Source: Parietaria judaica (lineage: Eukaryota > Streptophyta > Magnoliopsida > Rosales > Urticaceae). Taken from it: DNA of 64,000 bases. The number at the start of each line of letters is the position of its first letter. Within the stretch, counting starts at the first letter, position 1. The notes under the pieces were generated by a model, which saw nothing but the letters and a program-made list of their open reading frames with translations, was not told the DNA's origin and made no database searches. The translations under genes and the position numbers were made by a program. Location of the stretch: assembly GCA_954871525.1 (NCBI GenBank), contig OX940864.1:9418001-9482000 (forward strand), in the 5' to 3' direction. This document shows positions 23,851 through 35,292 of this stretch, piece after piece.

Positions 23851-24500
23851 GTCAGCAGACCTTGTGTTAGTAATAATGGAGACCTTTAATGTATTCTATA
23901 CTTGCCATTGTTTTTGGGAGATAACGTTTTTTATTTCTTATACTAAGTTATAAAAACTTAATATATAAACTATTAATGACACATTAATGGTTTATTTCGG
24001 ATTTATTTATTACGTCACGTAATTAAATAATCCCTTTTTATTGTGTTTATTATTTTGTCGGTAGTGATAGATCAATTCGTACGCTCTCCAGGTTGATGGG
24101 AGGGGTCCTAACCGGTCACCCAGAAGTGGATGGTGAACCGGCCCCACTTTTGATTCCCTCTTCCTTAGGCAAGATTGTACGATTGAAATTTTTCCGACTC
24201 ATAATAAAACACATTTACATTTACTCTTCATTATTTATATCTATCCTAAATATGACATATTAATAATGATCCAAACATAGACTCTATGTTTAAGGGTTAT
24301 GAAAATAGGTTATAATAAATTATATCTATGATGAATATAATTAATTATTTCTAGGGATCCGGGTCGGAATAAATTCCGACCCATAATTAAAAATTATGTA
24401 CGTGGGCCCTCCGGGCCTAAGCCCGGGCCCACATCCCTAGGAGAGGCCACGCCCAACCAGCCGAAGAGGGCCAGGGCAGCGCCCACCTCGCGCTGGGCCA
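23851..24500 (-). other. Copia untranslated leader
   Basis: About 650 bases of leader with no open frame worth annotating. It contains an inverted pair around 24105-24150 (aaccggtcaccc and ggtgaaccggcc). Confidence 0.5.
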
Positions 24501-24690
24501 GCAGGCCCATTCCGCTGCCAAGCAGCGTGGGCTGCTGCCAGGGCGCGAGGCCCATTCCGCTGCCAGGCAGCGTGGGCCGCACCCAGGGCGCGAGGCCCAT
24601 TCCGCTGCCAGGCAGCGTGGGCCGCAGCCAGGGCGCGAGGCCCAGGCGCTGCGCGCCAGGGCAACCCGCAAGGGTCTCGCCCTGGGCCTC
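24501..24690. repeat. GC-rich 45-bp tandem repeat array in copia leader
   Basis: Units begin at 24501, 24546, 24591 and 24636 (last one partial); core cccattccgctgccaggcag. The period is a multiple of three, so several frames are open for 70-80 codons. These frames look like by-products of the array, not proteins. The surrounding 24400-24830 is strongly GC-rich, unlike the AT-rich rest of the window. Confidence 0.9.
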
Positions 24691-24964
24691 GCCCTGGCGT
24701 GGGCTTCGCTACGGGCCTGGCCCGTGGCGATTAGGGTTCTGACCCTGGGGCTGCAACGGCAGCCCCTGGTTAGCCCTTGCCACGGGCTGGGCTGCGCCTA
24801 GCAGCCCGGCCATTTTACCGGTCCGATTTTTCGGGTCGGGAATTAATTAAATTAATATTAAAATATCCAGAAATAAATTTCAATTTTAATTATTAATTTA
24901 TTCATCAAATAATTTGTTCTTTAAACCCTTCAATTAAATTACGTAATTATTTATCCTTGAACAT

Positions 24965-24977
24965 GGCTCTGATACCA
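24965..24977 (-). other. Primer-binding site of copia (initiator Met tRNA)
   Basis: Minus strand TGGTATCAGAGCC, two bases inside the 5' LTR end. This is the standard complement to the 3' end of plant initiator methionine tRNA used by copia elements. Confidence 0.95.
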
Positions 24978-24979
24978 AT

Positions 24980-25759
24980 TGTTGGAAATCACGTCTCGGA
25001 TTCCGTATAATTATCACGATTCATACGTCCGAACCGTCAGGGTAACATTTAAAAAAATATTTTAAAGCGGAAAACTTGTTATCCAAACAACGGTCCGAAT
25101 ATCGGATAATAACCATATCCCAAGATCTGATAAATATTATGCAATTTAATATTCATAACTCATTATTAATAAACTAGTCATAATAGGAAATAAATAGAAA
25201 GCAGTAAATGTTTGCATTTATTAACCCAATGCATAAGGCCGTACCTCGTTTGGCGATTTCGGCTGCGCACTCTGAGTCGGGCAGGGCTCCGCCGTTGCTG
25301 AGGGAATCTCCCGTGATCTTCCGGGATATTCTCCTGGAATCCTCGTACCGAAGCGTGGGCTTCGCCGGCAGGACTCCGTCGCAAAATTTTAACTGATGGT
25401 TTTTTTTAAGCTTCCGGAGAAATAGTCTCCTAAGCCGAACCAGAAGAAGAGATCAGAGAGAAAATTCACAGACCCTGAATGAGAGGGAGAGTTCGAATTT
25501 TTCTCTGGGGAAAGGTGTGAAAAATGTGTAGAATGAGCTCCCTATTTATAGGCTCAAGACTGTAACCGATTTGGAGATATTCCCTCCCTAAATTCGAATT
25601 TCATTAATTAAATATAATTAATTATCTCAATCCAATGGTCCAGATTTAATCTCATCTAAATCCAATGGATATAATTAATTAGGGATTTAATTAAATAAGA
25701 AAGATTTAGATAAATCAAAAATCCAATCTTATCTTCTTATCATCATAAAATTCGAATTA

Positions 25760-25801
<42 letters not shown>

Positions 25802-27727
25802 CGAATCATTATTATCTAGATCCAACGGTTGGGATGATTCTTAAAACCGATCTAATGGATCAAATAAGTTTAGGATAAATTTATTAAAACAATTTTTTCG
25901 AATTTATCCATAAACCTAATTCGAATATATATAGATATATATATAATTAATCAATTCTTAATCCGACGGTATAGATTAAATCTTAGACCGATCCAACGGA
26001 TATAATTGATTAATCAAATTCGAAAAATAAAACTTGGTCACCAAGTTATTAATTTCGAATTCATCAATATCCTAATCCAACGGTTGATACTAAATCATAA
26101 CCGATCCAATGGATAATATTGATTTTAGGGATTTGCCAAATTACCAAAACATTTGGTACTTATGCCGCAAATATAGAAATACCAAATCAAGCTATTCGAA
26201 TTTAACTAGGGTTTCATATGACAAACCCTAATTCGAATTTACACATATTAATATATATAATTATATATATTCATTTATTAATATAAATCTATTAATTATT
26301 AATTAATTATTAATAAGATATTAATAATTAAATCCAAATAATTAAATTATATTAATAAATCCTGATCTCAATATCACACATAAAAATGTCATGGTGCCAC
26401 ACCATCATTTAAATTCGTGACATGTGATTTAATTTCAAAGTTTATCGAACCGATCACAAACTTAGAAAATCCATAAATCACTAACCGTAAGTCGAAATGA
26501 CTTGGTTAAAAAAGCAAAGTTGCTTAGAATTTAATTTCCAACAACATGGTGCTGATAGAAAATCTAAATTCTAACTTTCTTTTTGTCAGTTAATTTCGTG
26601 TACCAAAATATGATACTTTTGCCACGCCAACGATAAAACTATCTGATGTCTGACACAGACCTTTCAGTTTTATAAGTCAAGCCAAATGATTAAACATTAT
26701 CCAGAATGTATTTTAATCACGTACGTATCATCCGTTACGGAGCTATCCTGGGGACCATGGACCCGTATCACTTAAGCTCCAACGAACTGCTAGTTGTTCG
26801 TCAAACCTCGAAGTGATTCCACTATAGACCCGAGGCTGCACTCTTTAGTGATACGGTATATATTATTCCCTTTCTAATAGCAGGGTGTCCATTGATACAA
26901 TCAAATTCGGGTTATTGATCTTTCACTTGATGATTCATAAATGAGCAGGCGGTTTTTACCGTTATGCCCCTCATTGTATTTACTTCCTTGACTCAGTCAG
27001 CAATATCATGAGTAACCCACTTATGGTTTCGATTCATAAGTTGCGCATGGGTATCTCTCACTTCTCACCACCGACAATCAAGGGAATCATCATCACTCTA
27101 AGGAGAGCTGTGTGATGCCCATGTCTATGACCAAGCTACCCTTACTGCTGAATCTTATGTTCCCAAAATAATAGTGTTGGGAACAGCTGTAATATTTCGT
27201 GTTCTTTAACGGTTAAATCAAAGAACAATCAAGTCAGCAGCTTGGACTCAAGATCACTCAGGACTTAGATCTAATATCCATTTGATCATCTACTAGTGAC
27301 TCAACTCCAAGTTATCAGTGACGGTCTTATATGATGACTTCCGGAGTTTAAGTCAGGTCCAGTCCAGTATGAAGACACTTCATACTTAATGCACTTCTAG
27401 TGAGAGTGACACACACAAAATCCAGAATAGGATTATCACTTAGTCACATTAATGACCTTATACGATTAATGGGCTCCCACCCAGTTGATCAGGTCACGGA
27501 CATTTTAAGTTCATTTATTATGATTATTAATTCTTCCTCACATTGACTCTGTTGTGATAATAATAACATAATTGCATCCTTCATGAACTAAGGAATCAAA
27601 CATTCTATTTTACTCTACCGAAAACTATAATAAGATTATCATAATAAGCATCATCTTTATTCAACGACTTGTCATAATCTTTTACAAAGGGATAAAATAT
27701 CTTGTTTAAGGACACACATGTCCAACA
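24980..27727 (-). repeat. Copia 5' LTR (right)
   Basis: 2748 bp, TG...CA ends, near identical to the left LTR. The length difference of 49 bases is mainly an added (AT)n run at about 25757-25799 next to a duplicated aattcgaat. Promoter should lie here for the minus-strand transcript. Confidence 0.95.
25757..25799. repeat. (AT)n expansion present only in the 5' LTR
   Basis: The left LTR reads aaattcgaatcatt at the same point (about 18527-18540) with no AT run. The array therefore arose after insertion or during the last reverse transcription. Confidence 0.9.
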
Positions 27728-27959
27728 CTTCCAACGACTCGTTCCATAAAAGGTGTAGACCTCCACTTAAGCCGACCGCTGACACTCCAAACCCATTAGA
27801 AAACTCAAGGCTCCACTTCAATCTCTCAACCCTGGCTCCTCTAAGTTTCATTTCCGAAAGAAAGAGGAGATCCGGTTTCCGCTCACGGATAAGTCTCCGC
27901 AAGCGGCCCAACGCCCAGTGATTGCATAATCCCCGGACTTTCCAACATATGATTTTCAT
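27728..27959 (-). pseudogene. LINE ORF2: N-terminus of the endonuclease
   Basis: Starts MKIICWKVRGL at 27959, the APE-type endonuclease opening. The usual catalytic Asn (WNVRG) is Lys here. LLFLSEMK keeps the catalytic Glu. The frame runs SGGLHLLWNESLEV and is then cut by the copia 5' LTR; it resumes at 17758 beyond the element. The start codon overlaps the stop of the previous short frame (ATGA). Confidence 0.88.
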
Positions 27960-28775
27960 TGATCCCGGTCGGCCCGCCCGTGGCGTGCCGCCGATAATAC
28001 CTGGACCGCGTTCACAGTCCCTTCAAGGATCCTCATAATGACGTCCACACAATCATATTTGAGCAACGAAACTTGGGCATAACACCCAACACAAGAAGCG
28101 TATCGCCGGAGAGAAATCCAAGATAGCACAAATATAAGAAACCCCAAGGGTTCACGCCGCAATAGCCGCAGAAGCTTGTTCAGCTCCACCATTTTCTCAA
28201 AAAACAGTCCCCGGTAACCATGAAGCTTTAGTCATCGCTGCTGCGATTTAGGGCTTCACTCACGAGCACGACTCCATGTCTGGGAGCGAGAGGAACGTGT
28301 AGAACAAAGCAAACCCCAAAAAGAAATTTGCAAGAAAACCCCAGAAATGGAAAAAACTTTCTATCGAGCACTTGGTGGGCGCAACAACCAAACAACCAGA
28401 TGACAAAAGATTTTTCAGCAAAATCACGTCCCGTCAACACCAGCAAGCAGAGAAGTCGAAATCAACGGAGTTGTCAGCCGAAAAGACGACCAGATCCCGG
28501 AGACCTTTGCTCACCGAACGACGAGCAAGAGACGGGTACAAAACGCTGTCCTAGCTCACCACCATCCCGAGCTGTTCCGGCGCCGGTCACGGCGCCGAGT
28601 TAGGCCAGAGAACGGCGGGCTCTTGACCAGTGATTTTTGAAACCAGTCTCCATCATAAAAGCCATTGAAGCGAGACCAACCACGGTGTTGAGCGAGGCCG
28701 CCATTTTCGGAAGGTTAGGAAATCAGAACTCAAATCCAATGAGATTGAAGATATAGATATATAGCTCATTTTTTA
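27956..28775 (-). other. LINE 5' leader with short open frames
   Basis: About 820 bases from the LINE 5' end to the endonuclease. It holds a 78-codon frame (28192-27956, MVELNKLLRLL...) and a 72-codon frame (28446-28228). Neither resembles a LINE ORF1 (no RNA-binding domain or zinc knuckle). Either this family lacks ORF1 or this copy lost it. Confidence 0.6.
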
Positions 28776-28795
28776 GATTCGTTCAATACATATCT
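28776..28795. repeat. Target-site duplication of the LINE, right copy
   Basis: Exact match to 13815-13834. Confidence 0.95.
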
Positions 28796-28860
28796 GGACC
28801 GGCAATTTATGTCTAATATTTTTGTAACAAAAGGAATCTAAACTTTTCAAACCAAGTTCA

Positions 28861-29580
28861 TGTTGAGCGTGTTTCGTACCCTCAACACCCACAAAAGGTT
28901 TCCCTTTTGTTTTTAGAAAAAGAGGTTCGGTTTTTGTCGTTTGGCAATTAGAAGTACTCAAGAATCGCGTTACGGGGAAAGCTTCTTGTATATTGATGAT
29001 CTCTTTTTCTTTTTTCTAACCTTTTACAAATGAGGCTTGTCCCTCCTTATATAGAGGCTTCTTGTCCCTCTTACATTCTTTCATTCCTCGTTTTCTAGTC
29101 AAGTCCCATCCTTAGCCATCCCCCAACCTTCAGGAAGTAAGACTAACCATGCTAAGCATGGTTAGCCCATACCCTGCACAACTCTCAAGTATCTGCCACT
29201 TCTGGGTAAGTAAGGTCGGTATGGGGTTCATTAAATGCACCTCACATCGCCAGCTTTCTATCCTCACTCATCTTCTTTCTGTCGATTCCCCTCGTCGAGC
29301 CAGATGTCGTCAATTCTTGGTATCATCGCCTTCGGGCGCCATCGATAACTTCCGTCATCGGTTCAGGCGTCGTCGACTCCGGGCTTCGTTGGCTTCGGGC
29401 CTCGTCGTCGGCGCCATCGTCGTCGGCGTCGGCTTTGTGGGCGTCCTCGACTCTGGACGCCGTCGACTCCGGGCTTCGTCGGCTTCGGGCCTCGTCGGCG
29501 GCGCCACCGTCGTCGTCGTCGGCTTTGTGGGCGTCGTCGACCGAGGGCGTCCTCGACTCTGGCCAAATCCGACCTTAACA
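28861..29580 (+). mobile_element. Solo LTR, family with CCGACCTTAACA end, copy 1
   Basis: 720 bp, tgttgagcgtg ... ccgaccttaaca, flanked by perfect GTTCA (28856-28860 and 29581-29585). The segment from 29020 (ttacaaatgaggcttgtcc, then ttatatagag) is shared with the copies at 51771 and 56955 and gives the likely TATA region. From 29360 to 29540 it contains a GC-rich repeat of about 90 bases in two copies (gactccgggcttcgt, ggctttgtgggcgtc). The open frame 29149-29616 crossing it is a repeat artefact. Confidence 0.88.
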
Positions 29581-29585
29581 GTTCA

Positions 29586-31190
29586 TATTGAATCCAAGGA
29601 TCTTCCAAAACATTAGCTATTTAGTTTAGTTTATTTGCTTTTGATAACTATTAGCAAAAGTGGTCAAGATATAGTAAACTTGCTGAAGGATACCCAAAAT
29701 AATTTATAGTAGAAAAGTAAGCAACTTTAGTGAAACAATAATTTTATCTAATTTCTTTGAGAGGATAAAGAAAGACTCAAATAATTTAACTAATAAGAAT
29801 TAATATGAAATTTAAAGTAAAATGATGCGAAGGTGATAAATGTACTTTCATTATGTTTCTTAACAAAATTTGATGGTTTTTTTTTTTTAAAGAATTTAGA
29901 TTGAATTTCTGGTTTATTAAATTTGTTTTTTTATTTAACCGGAATTTAGGTATTCGTCGACGTAATTGACTATATTTTAGATACTTTTGCTGCTATTATC
30001 ATATTTTTAGTTTGATTAAGCTCAAATTGTACATTGGCTATTGAATAAAAAATTCAAACTTACTATTTGATTGATTAGCAATTAAATTAATCACATTATA
30101 TAATTATTTACTTCTGTGACAATAAGATTTGATTGGGCCCTTTTTCGATACTTGCCTAGCAAGTAGAATTATATTGTTTTTTTTATTGCTTTGTCATTCT
30201 TACTTGCACCTCAAGCTCTTGCTGAGCAAATGGATGATGTTTTTGTAAGGGTATTATAGTATTTTGTGTTGTACTTCTTGCCTATAAAAGCAACGTGAAT
30301 GAGTAGTATACAATCATCTCAAAAAAAAAAAGCATTCTCTCTTCGATCTCTCTCTAAATTGATCCTCATTTCCCATTACATATATATATATATAATAATA
30401 TATATATATGCACATAAGAGAAAACGTGTGTGGTGAAAACAAACTGTTATTATTTTATAATACTTTGTGGCAAAAGTTTCAAATAGTTGGAACTAACAAC
30501 TTTGTATTAACGTATAGTGAGTGAAATATATGATTTACAGTTTTTGGCACTATAACTTACAGTTTAACTAAACCAAGATGGTTTTATGCCACTCCAATTG
30601 CAACTGGGCCTAAGCATAAGTCATCGTTATGGAGTTCAGGTTTCGAGATGCTCTTAATAGAGATCAATAGTTCGTTGTCTTATACCAAAATAATACTAAA
30701 CTCGGTGTTTTTAAACCCCTGTATCACCTGTAATTCTTTTTTGGTATGAGTGTGGGCCAAATTCGGCACCCTGTAGAGACCGGTTTCTAAAATTCTCTTT
30801 TGACCTTCAAATTCGATCGTTGACCAAAATAGTCATAAACTTTCTTCTTTTTTTTCACCTCAACTTTTAAATAGTCCCCTAAAACTCTTCCAAATAAAAC
30901 CTTATCTTCATAAGAAATTTATTTTTTTTACGAAAATTCAATCGATATATATTGCAATATACGCTTAAAATCAGATTGCCACAATCGGTATCTATTTTAA
31001 AACTCTAACGAAAATCTCATCGATATGCATGTCCCGCCCTCGATATAGCCGTAAATTTAGACTTGCGGGCGGCTTGCGATACGCGACCTTGAAACATATT
31101 GATTATTAAATCACTCCAATTACTTGGCCTAGGAACAAATCCTCTATAACCTAATAATAATAATAGTCTATATATATAATATATATTTAT
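29586..31190. other. AT-rich intergenic DNA upstream of bHLH gene A
   Basis: No gene seen. About 30280-30400 (cctataaaag, a poly-A run, ctctctctaaatt) resembles the R/U5 part of a copia LTR, but no ends or duplication were found. Microsatellite TA runs at about 30380-30410. Confidence 0.4.
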
Positions 31191-31600
31191 AGATGAAGTT
31201 GGTTTTGCATGTTCAGTACATATGGTACCGCACTTTCTGTAGTCTAACAACAACACAACAAACCGAATCTAGTCAAGTTTCTTTCCAAACTTTTATTATT
31301 AGCTTACTTTACTTCCCACTTTCAAGTAGATTAATCTTATAATTATTACATGCAATTAAATTAATGATATGATACGTGCACGTAAGGCACGCGAAGCAGG
31401 GTCGCTCCACACGCAGTTGAGCAACGGACACGCGCTTTCAACGAGGGACTCGTGCTCTCGTGGCGTTTCCACTCCATGGCCATGGTTGAGTCTCTTGGAG
31501 AATTTAAATAATATGTTAATGGAAGTGGAGCTATATATGAGAATGAGATATAGTTCGAGAGTTAGGTCATAGCTCCAAGTTTATATTATTATTAGGTTAA
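31190..31600 (+). promoter_or_regulatory. Duplicated bHLH upstream module, copy 1 (gene A)
   Basis: Shares with 35293 and 37285 the series: gttggt, catgttcagtacat, a nearby cactttctgt/cactttgtgt block, acaacacaacaaa, cgaatcta; then after about 80 bases attaaattaatgatatgata. In this copy the G-box position reads as the 12-bp palindrome tacgtgcacgta (31373-31384), not CACGTG. It lies about 0.7-1.1 kb upstream of gene A. Confidence 0.6.
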
Positions 31601-32263
31601 TTTACTCATATGCCAATTGTTTTGGAATTAAATTTGTTATTATTATAAGATACACGAGTGGTTGGGATAATGAAACTATGTTGTCAATTGAAATGACGAC
31701 ATGTTCTTTTTTTTTGGCAGCTTATGATCTTAAGATTATCAAAAATATAAATTTCAAGAAAAAAAAATACAAATTTAGTATATATACTTTTGAGAATATT
31801 GAGAGTGTACACTACCAAAAATAAAGTGAATTGTAAAATGAAAAAATAAATATACAATAATTTGTAAAGAACTTGAAAAAGAAAAAGCATCTGAATGAGT
31901 ACGAATAAAGCAAAAAAAATTCTCAAATAGGCAATTATGAAGTATTTGTTAGCAAAAAAACAAAAAACAAAATCCAAATAAGAAATATCAAACATAAAAC
32001 TTATCGATTATGTAGAAGTTGTGTTGCTCTTCGTAGATACACTCAAAGGTGGCATTTTGTACGCGATGGATAAAGTTTAATTGTTTATTGCAATATTCGA
32101 TAATAGTATTAAATTATGTTCAAACTCAATAATTAATTAAAATATTAGTGGCTATATCTTCATGTATATATATCATCCTATCATCCCACATTCTATGCAA
32201 ACTAAAGAGTCATAAAGAGAGAAAATAATTATTTGTACCCAAAAAAAAAAAAAAAAAAAAAAC
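31601..32263 (+). promoter_or_regulatory. Proximal promoter and 5' UTR of bHLH gene A
   Basis: A TATA-type run tatatata is at about 32165. The leader aaagagtcataaagagagaaa (about 32204) is shared with genes B and C (about 38833 and 42043), so it is a conserved 5' UTR block. A run of about 21 A lies just before the ATG. Confidence 0.5.
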
Positions 32264-34058
32264 ATGTTAGCGTTATCTCCTTCGTTTTTTCCAGCAAGTA
32301 TTGGATATTTTCCCATGGAAGAATTTGCCCTAGGGTTTGAAGATCAAAAGTATTTCTCTAGAGACAATAGTTATAGCATCGATATTGGGGCTGCGAATTA
32401 TACGGCTCAGTCAACATTTCTCGACTTGCCGCCAGTTCCTCTGCCATCCGATCAGCACATGCGAGCTGATCGGATCGATCGGTCGGCCACGCCTTCGACG
32501 GCCACAGCCATTAGCGGTGATCATCTTGGCATCAAGAAGCTCAATCATAATGCCAGCGAGCGAGATCGTCGCAAGAAGATGAATCAGTTGTACTCTTCTC
32601 TCCGGAGCCTTCTTCCAGCTTCGGATTTTAAGGTACTCTATTTTAAATGATGAACCTCTATAATATTATTATAAGAAAATCTATCATCGCTAAAAACGGA
32701 CAGCAAATATCAGCTTATACCGACAATTATTAGCCGGAATAAAGGAAGCCTTGAAAATTTCATATGGATTGGTTCGTTCCGAACAATATACGAGAACCGA
32801 AGGAGCTGTGTTATATTACCATAACCACCAATCAACTTAACAATTTTCCATATAGTAAAAAACTTGTAATTCCGTCAATATTTATTAATATAGTCCTCAC
32901 TTGTGAAGGAGGAAAATCGTGGTAAAAACAAAGACCTATAGGACTTACGAAATACAAACTATCTCGAGAAATCCATTACCATAATTCAATTTTATATCCG
33001 AATTCGAGCTACATATTCACATGCATCATTATAATATATTATTAACAAAATAAGTTACACTTGTTTGCAGAAGAAACTAAGCATCCCAGCCACTGTTTCA
33101 CAAGTGCTGAAATACATACCGGAGTTACAAAGAGAAGTTGAAGGGTTAGGTCAGAAGAGAGAAGAGCTCTTGTCAAAGCTCAGCATCATAAGGAAACAAA
33201 GGAATATTAATGGTGTCCAAGTGAAGCAAGAACTCCATTGTCATGATCAGAACACTCAAGTGATTGCCAAATCTCGAGCATCATTGTTAGCATCATCCTT
33301 CTCAGCGAACCAGCTCAATGATAACGAAGTTGCTCTTCAAATCTCCACGAATCATAACTTGGAAATGATTCCATTATCTCAAGTGTTGCACAATTTGGAA
33401 GAAGATGGCTTTTCGGTGCTCAACGCTTCTTCCTTTGAGTCCTTTGGTGGAAGGACATCCAATAGCTTGCATCTTAAGGTATTAATACTTTTTTCTAAAT
33501 TTTCTCAGCAAATTTTAATGCGGTGTAAACAAAATGAAAAAAAAAAAAAAAAATCATGCAAGCACTTATTCGATGCGGCGAACTAGTGTTTGCATGATGA
33601 TTTTGTGAAAATCAATGTGCGAACGCTTAATGGCGGAATTGAGATTTAGACTTAGGGGCATTTGATTTAAATTTTTTATTAAAATAAAGAGGGGCATCAC
33701 AATTTAAAAAACTTAGCACTAAAAAAATCATAAAAAAAATTGGGTGTTCTAATCCCTCGACTCATGCACATTATTCCGCCATTACAAACTGCATATTTTT
33801 ACTTTGCACAATAATTTTTGGGGAACCTTCGAAACTTTCATATTTTTACTTTACACGACGATAACTTTCGTGTATAAGTTACTATTTGTAGTAGTGGAAA
33901 CACGGTGGTTCATGTCCTTTGATTATGAATAGTAGCTTTGTGATTAATATATGTGTATTATTTTATAGCAGGTGGGTGGATCATATAGACGGGAATATTG
34001 CGGGTCATCGCGGGAAGCTTATAGTGCCTCTATGCAGCATTTCGGAGTTGTTCTCTAA
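32264..34058 (+). CDS. bHLH gene A, subgroup Ib iron-response type, altered C-terminus
   Basis: Exons 32264-32632, 33071-33478, 33972-34058; 287 residues; all junctions GT-AG and phase 0. The bHLH domain starts at residue 91 (KKLNHNASERDRRKK) and crosses intron 1 into KKLSIPATVSQVLKYIPELQ. His95, Glu99 and Arg103 are the residues that read a G-box. The C-terminal half has the ACT-like region of subgroup Ib (NEVALQIS, LEEDGFSVLNASSFES). Ib proteins (bHLH38/39/100/101) pair with FIT to induce iron uptake genes. In exon 3 the sequence cgggaagctt lacks two bases relative to gene C (ggagaaaagctt), so the last 19 residues differ; the other frame still encodes an ELFS-containing tail like gene B. 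The DNA-binding part is intact, so it is probably functional or recently altered. Confidence 0.88.
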
Positions 34059-35292
34059 TATATAATTTGAATTCCTATGTATAAATAGATTTTGGAGAGT
34101 TTCAACTTTACAAACTTGCGGATTTAGTTATGAATTATAGAGCGAATTAAATAGATTTTTAGATCTCAATCGTTTGATCGTTAAATGAACTTATTTGGTT
34201 TGTGTTTATCATCTACCTAATAATATAAAATATATCGTTAATTCTGATGATATAATTGCCGAACATGTCAATCTCAACGAAAGTAGCTATAACTTTATGA
34301 TTTAATGACATGAAGTGCGTGATTTAGTTAGACATAGTTGGTTGAAATTGTAACTCAATTTTAAGGTTCAAACTCTAATGATACTACAAAAATTAACAAA
34401 AAACTCACCAATTCAGAAAGAAAAAAATGGACATTCAACTTTATTTACTTATTTGTAAGTGAATATATAAAATAAATAAATAAAAAACGTACTCTGGGAA
34501 TTTATGATCTATTAAAAATAATTATAGCTACTTGAAAACATAAACAAATCAAAAAAGGTTTAAGCTAAAAAAAGAAAAAGAAAAAGAAGAAGATACAATT
34601 CATAGAGAGAATGAAGTGAGAGAAATTAATCTCAAAAACAGAAAAGTTAGAGTTCAAGATTTGAATTAGAAAAGATTATACTCATTTGACGCAAAGGTAA
34701 TGAAATTCTGGGACCTTTTCACCCAACATCCAATTAATCGTCACAGTGGTCTAATGTTTTCATGAATTCTAAGGTTTTTTTAGCACTGTTTAAAATGTTT
34801 TCTAAAATATATTTTCTAATGTAATTATCAGATAATGGAACATATCCCTCTCTATTATAATAGGTGTAACCACGGCTCAAAAAATATCATTGATGAAAAA
34901 TGGATGGCTTTTTATTAACAAGTTTATCAATAATTGTTTCACAAAATTTACCTATTTTTTAAAAATAAAATTTATCGATTATTTTTTACTAAAACAATAA
35001 TATTACTAATAGAAGTTAGAAATTAAAACTACCATGTTTTGCAAATTATTAAGAGTTACAAGGGCATTTTTTTGCAATGTGTGACTGATCTTCGGAAAGT
35101 CGATCCACTATACTAATAATACTATTTTAATTCCATTATTACATCCTTAATTAAACCATAAAATTTAAAATATCGTACTAATAAAATTAATTCTGCATGT
35201 TCCTTTTATGAATGCGAATTCGTTACTGTACAACTTGAGGAAGTCCAAGTACAGATTCTCCGTATAATTAATAAATTATATATATATATATA
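34059..35292. other. AT-rich intergenic DNA, genes A to B
   Basis: About 1.2 kb. No gene, element end or regulatory block I can support. Confidence 0.5.

Larger units (their letters stand above)
17759..27727 (-). mobile_element. Ty1/copia LTR retrotransposon, chimeric, about 10 kb
   Basis: A complete element by its ends: two LTRs of 2.70 and 2.75 kb, target duplication CTTCC, a primer-binding site for initiator-Met tRNA next to the 5' LTR and a purine tract next to the 3' LTR. The 4.5-kb interior encodes reverse transcriptase and RNase H only; I find no gag, protease or integrase. Instead it has a GC-rich 45-bp repeat array, a leader with three copies of a 45-base motif, and a three-exon gene of unknown origin in sense with the element. 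With so few LTR differences the insertion is young. It should depend on another copy for integrase and capsid. Confidence 0.93.
13835..28775 (-). mobile_element. Full-length LINE (L1-type) split by a copia element
   Basis: A non-LTR retrotransposon on the minus strand, 5' end at 28775 and 3' end at 13835. It is bounded by an exact 20-bp duplication. Removing the copia insertion (17759-27727) leaves about 5 kb. Order from the 5' end: leader with short frames, endonuclease start at 27959, copia insertion, rest of endonuclease, reverse transcriptase, zinc-binding RT tail, RNase H, short 3' end with a few A residues. The open frame preceding the endonuclease (28192-27956) overlaps its ATG by ATGA. 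No gag-like ORF1 with zinc knuckles is visible. The copy is dead: frame breaks and catalytic changes are listed for its ORF2. Confidence 0.92.

Noticed and set aside
24394..24742. Several overlapping open frames in the GC-rich copia leader
   Set aside because: All four are produced by the 45-bp repeat whose period is a multiple of three; no domain or codon pattern.
29149..29616. A 155-codon frame with repeated RRRLRAS and VVGVGFVG phrases
   Set aside because: It lies in the tandem array of a solo LTR with exact TSD and is not protein-like.
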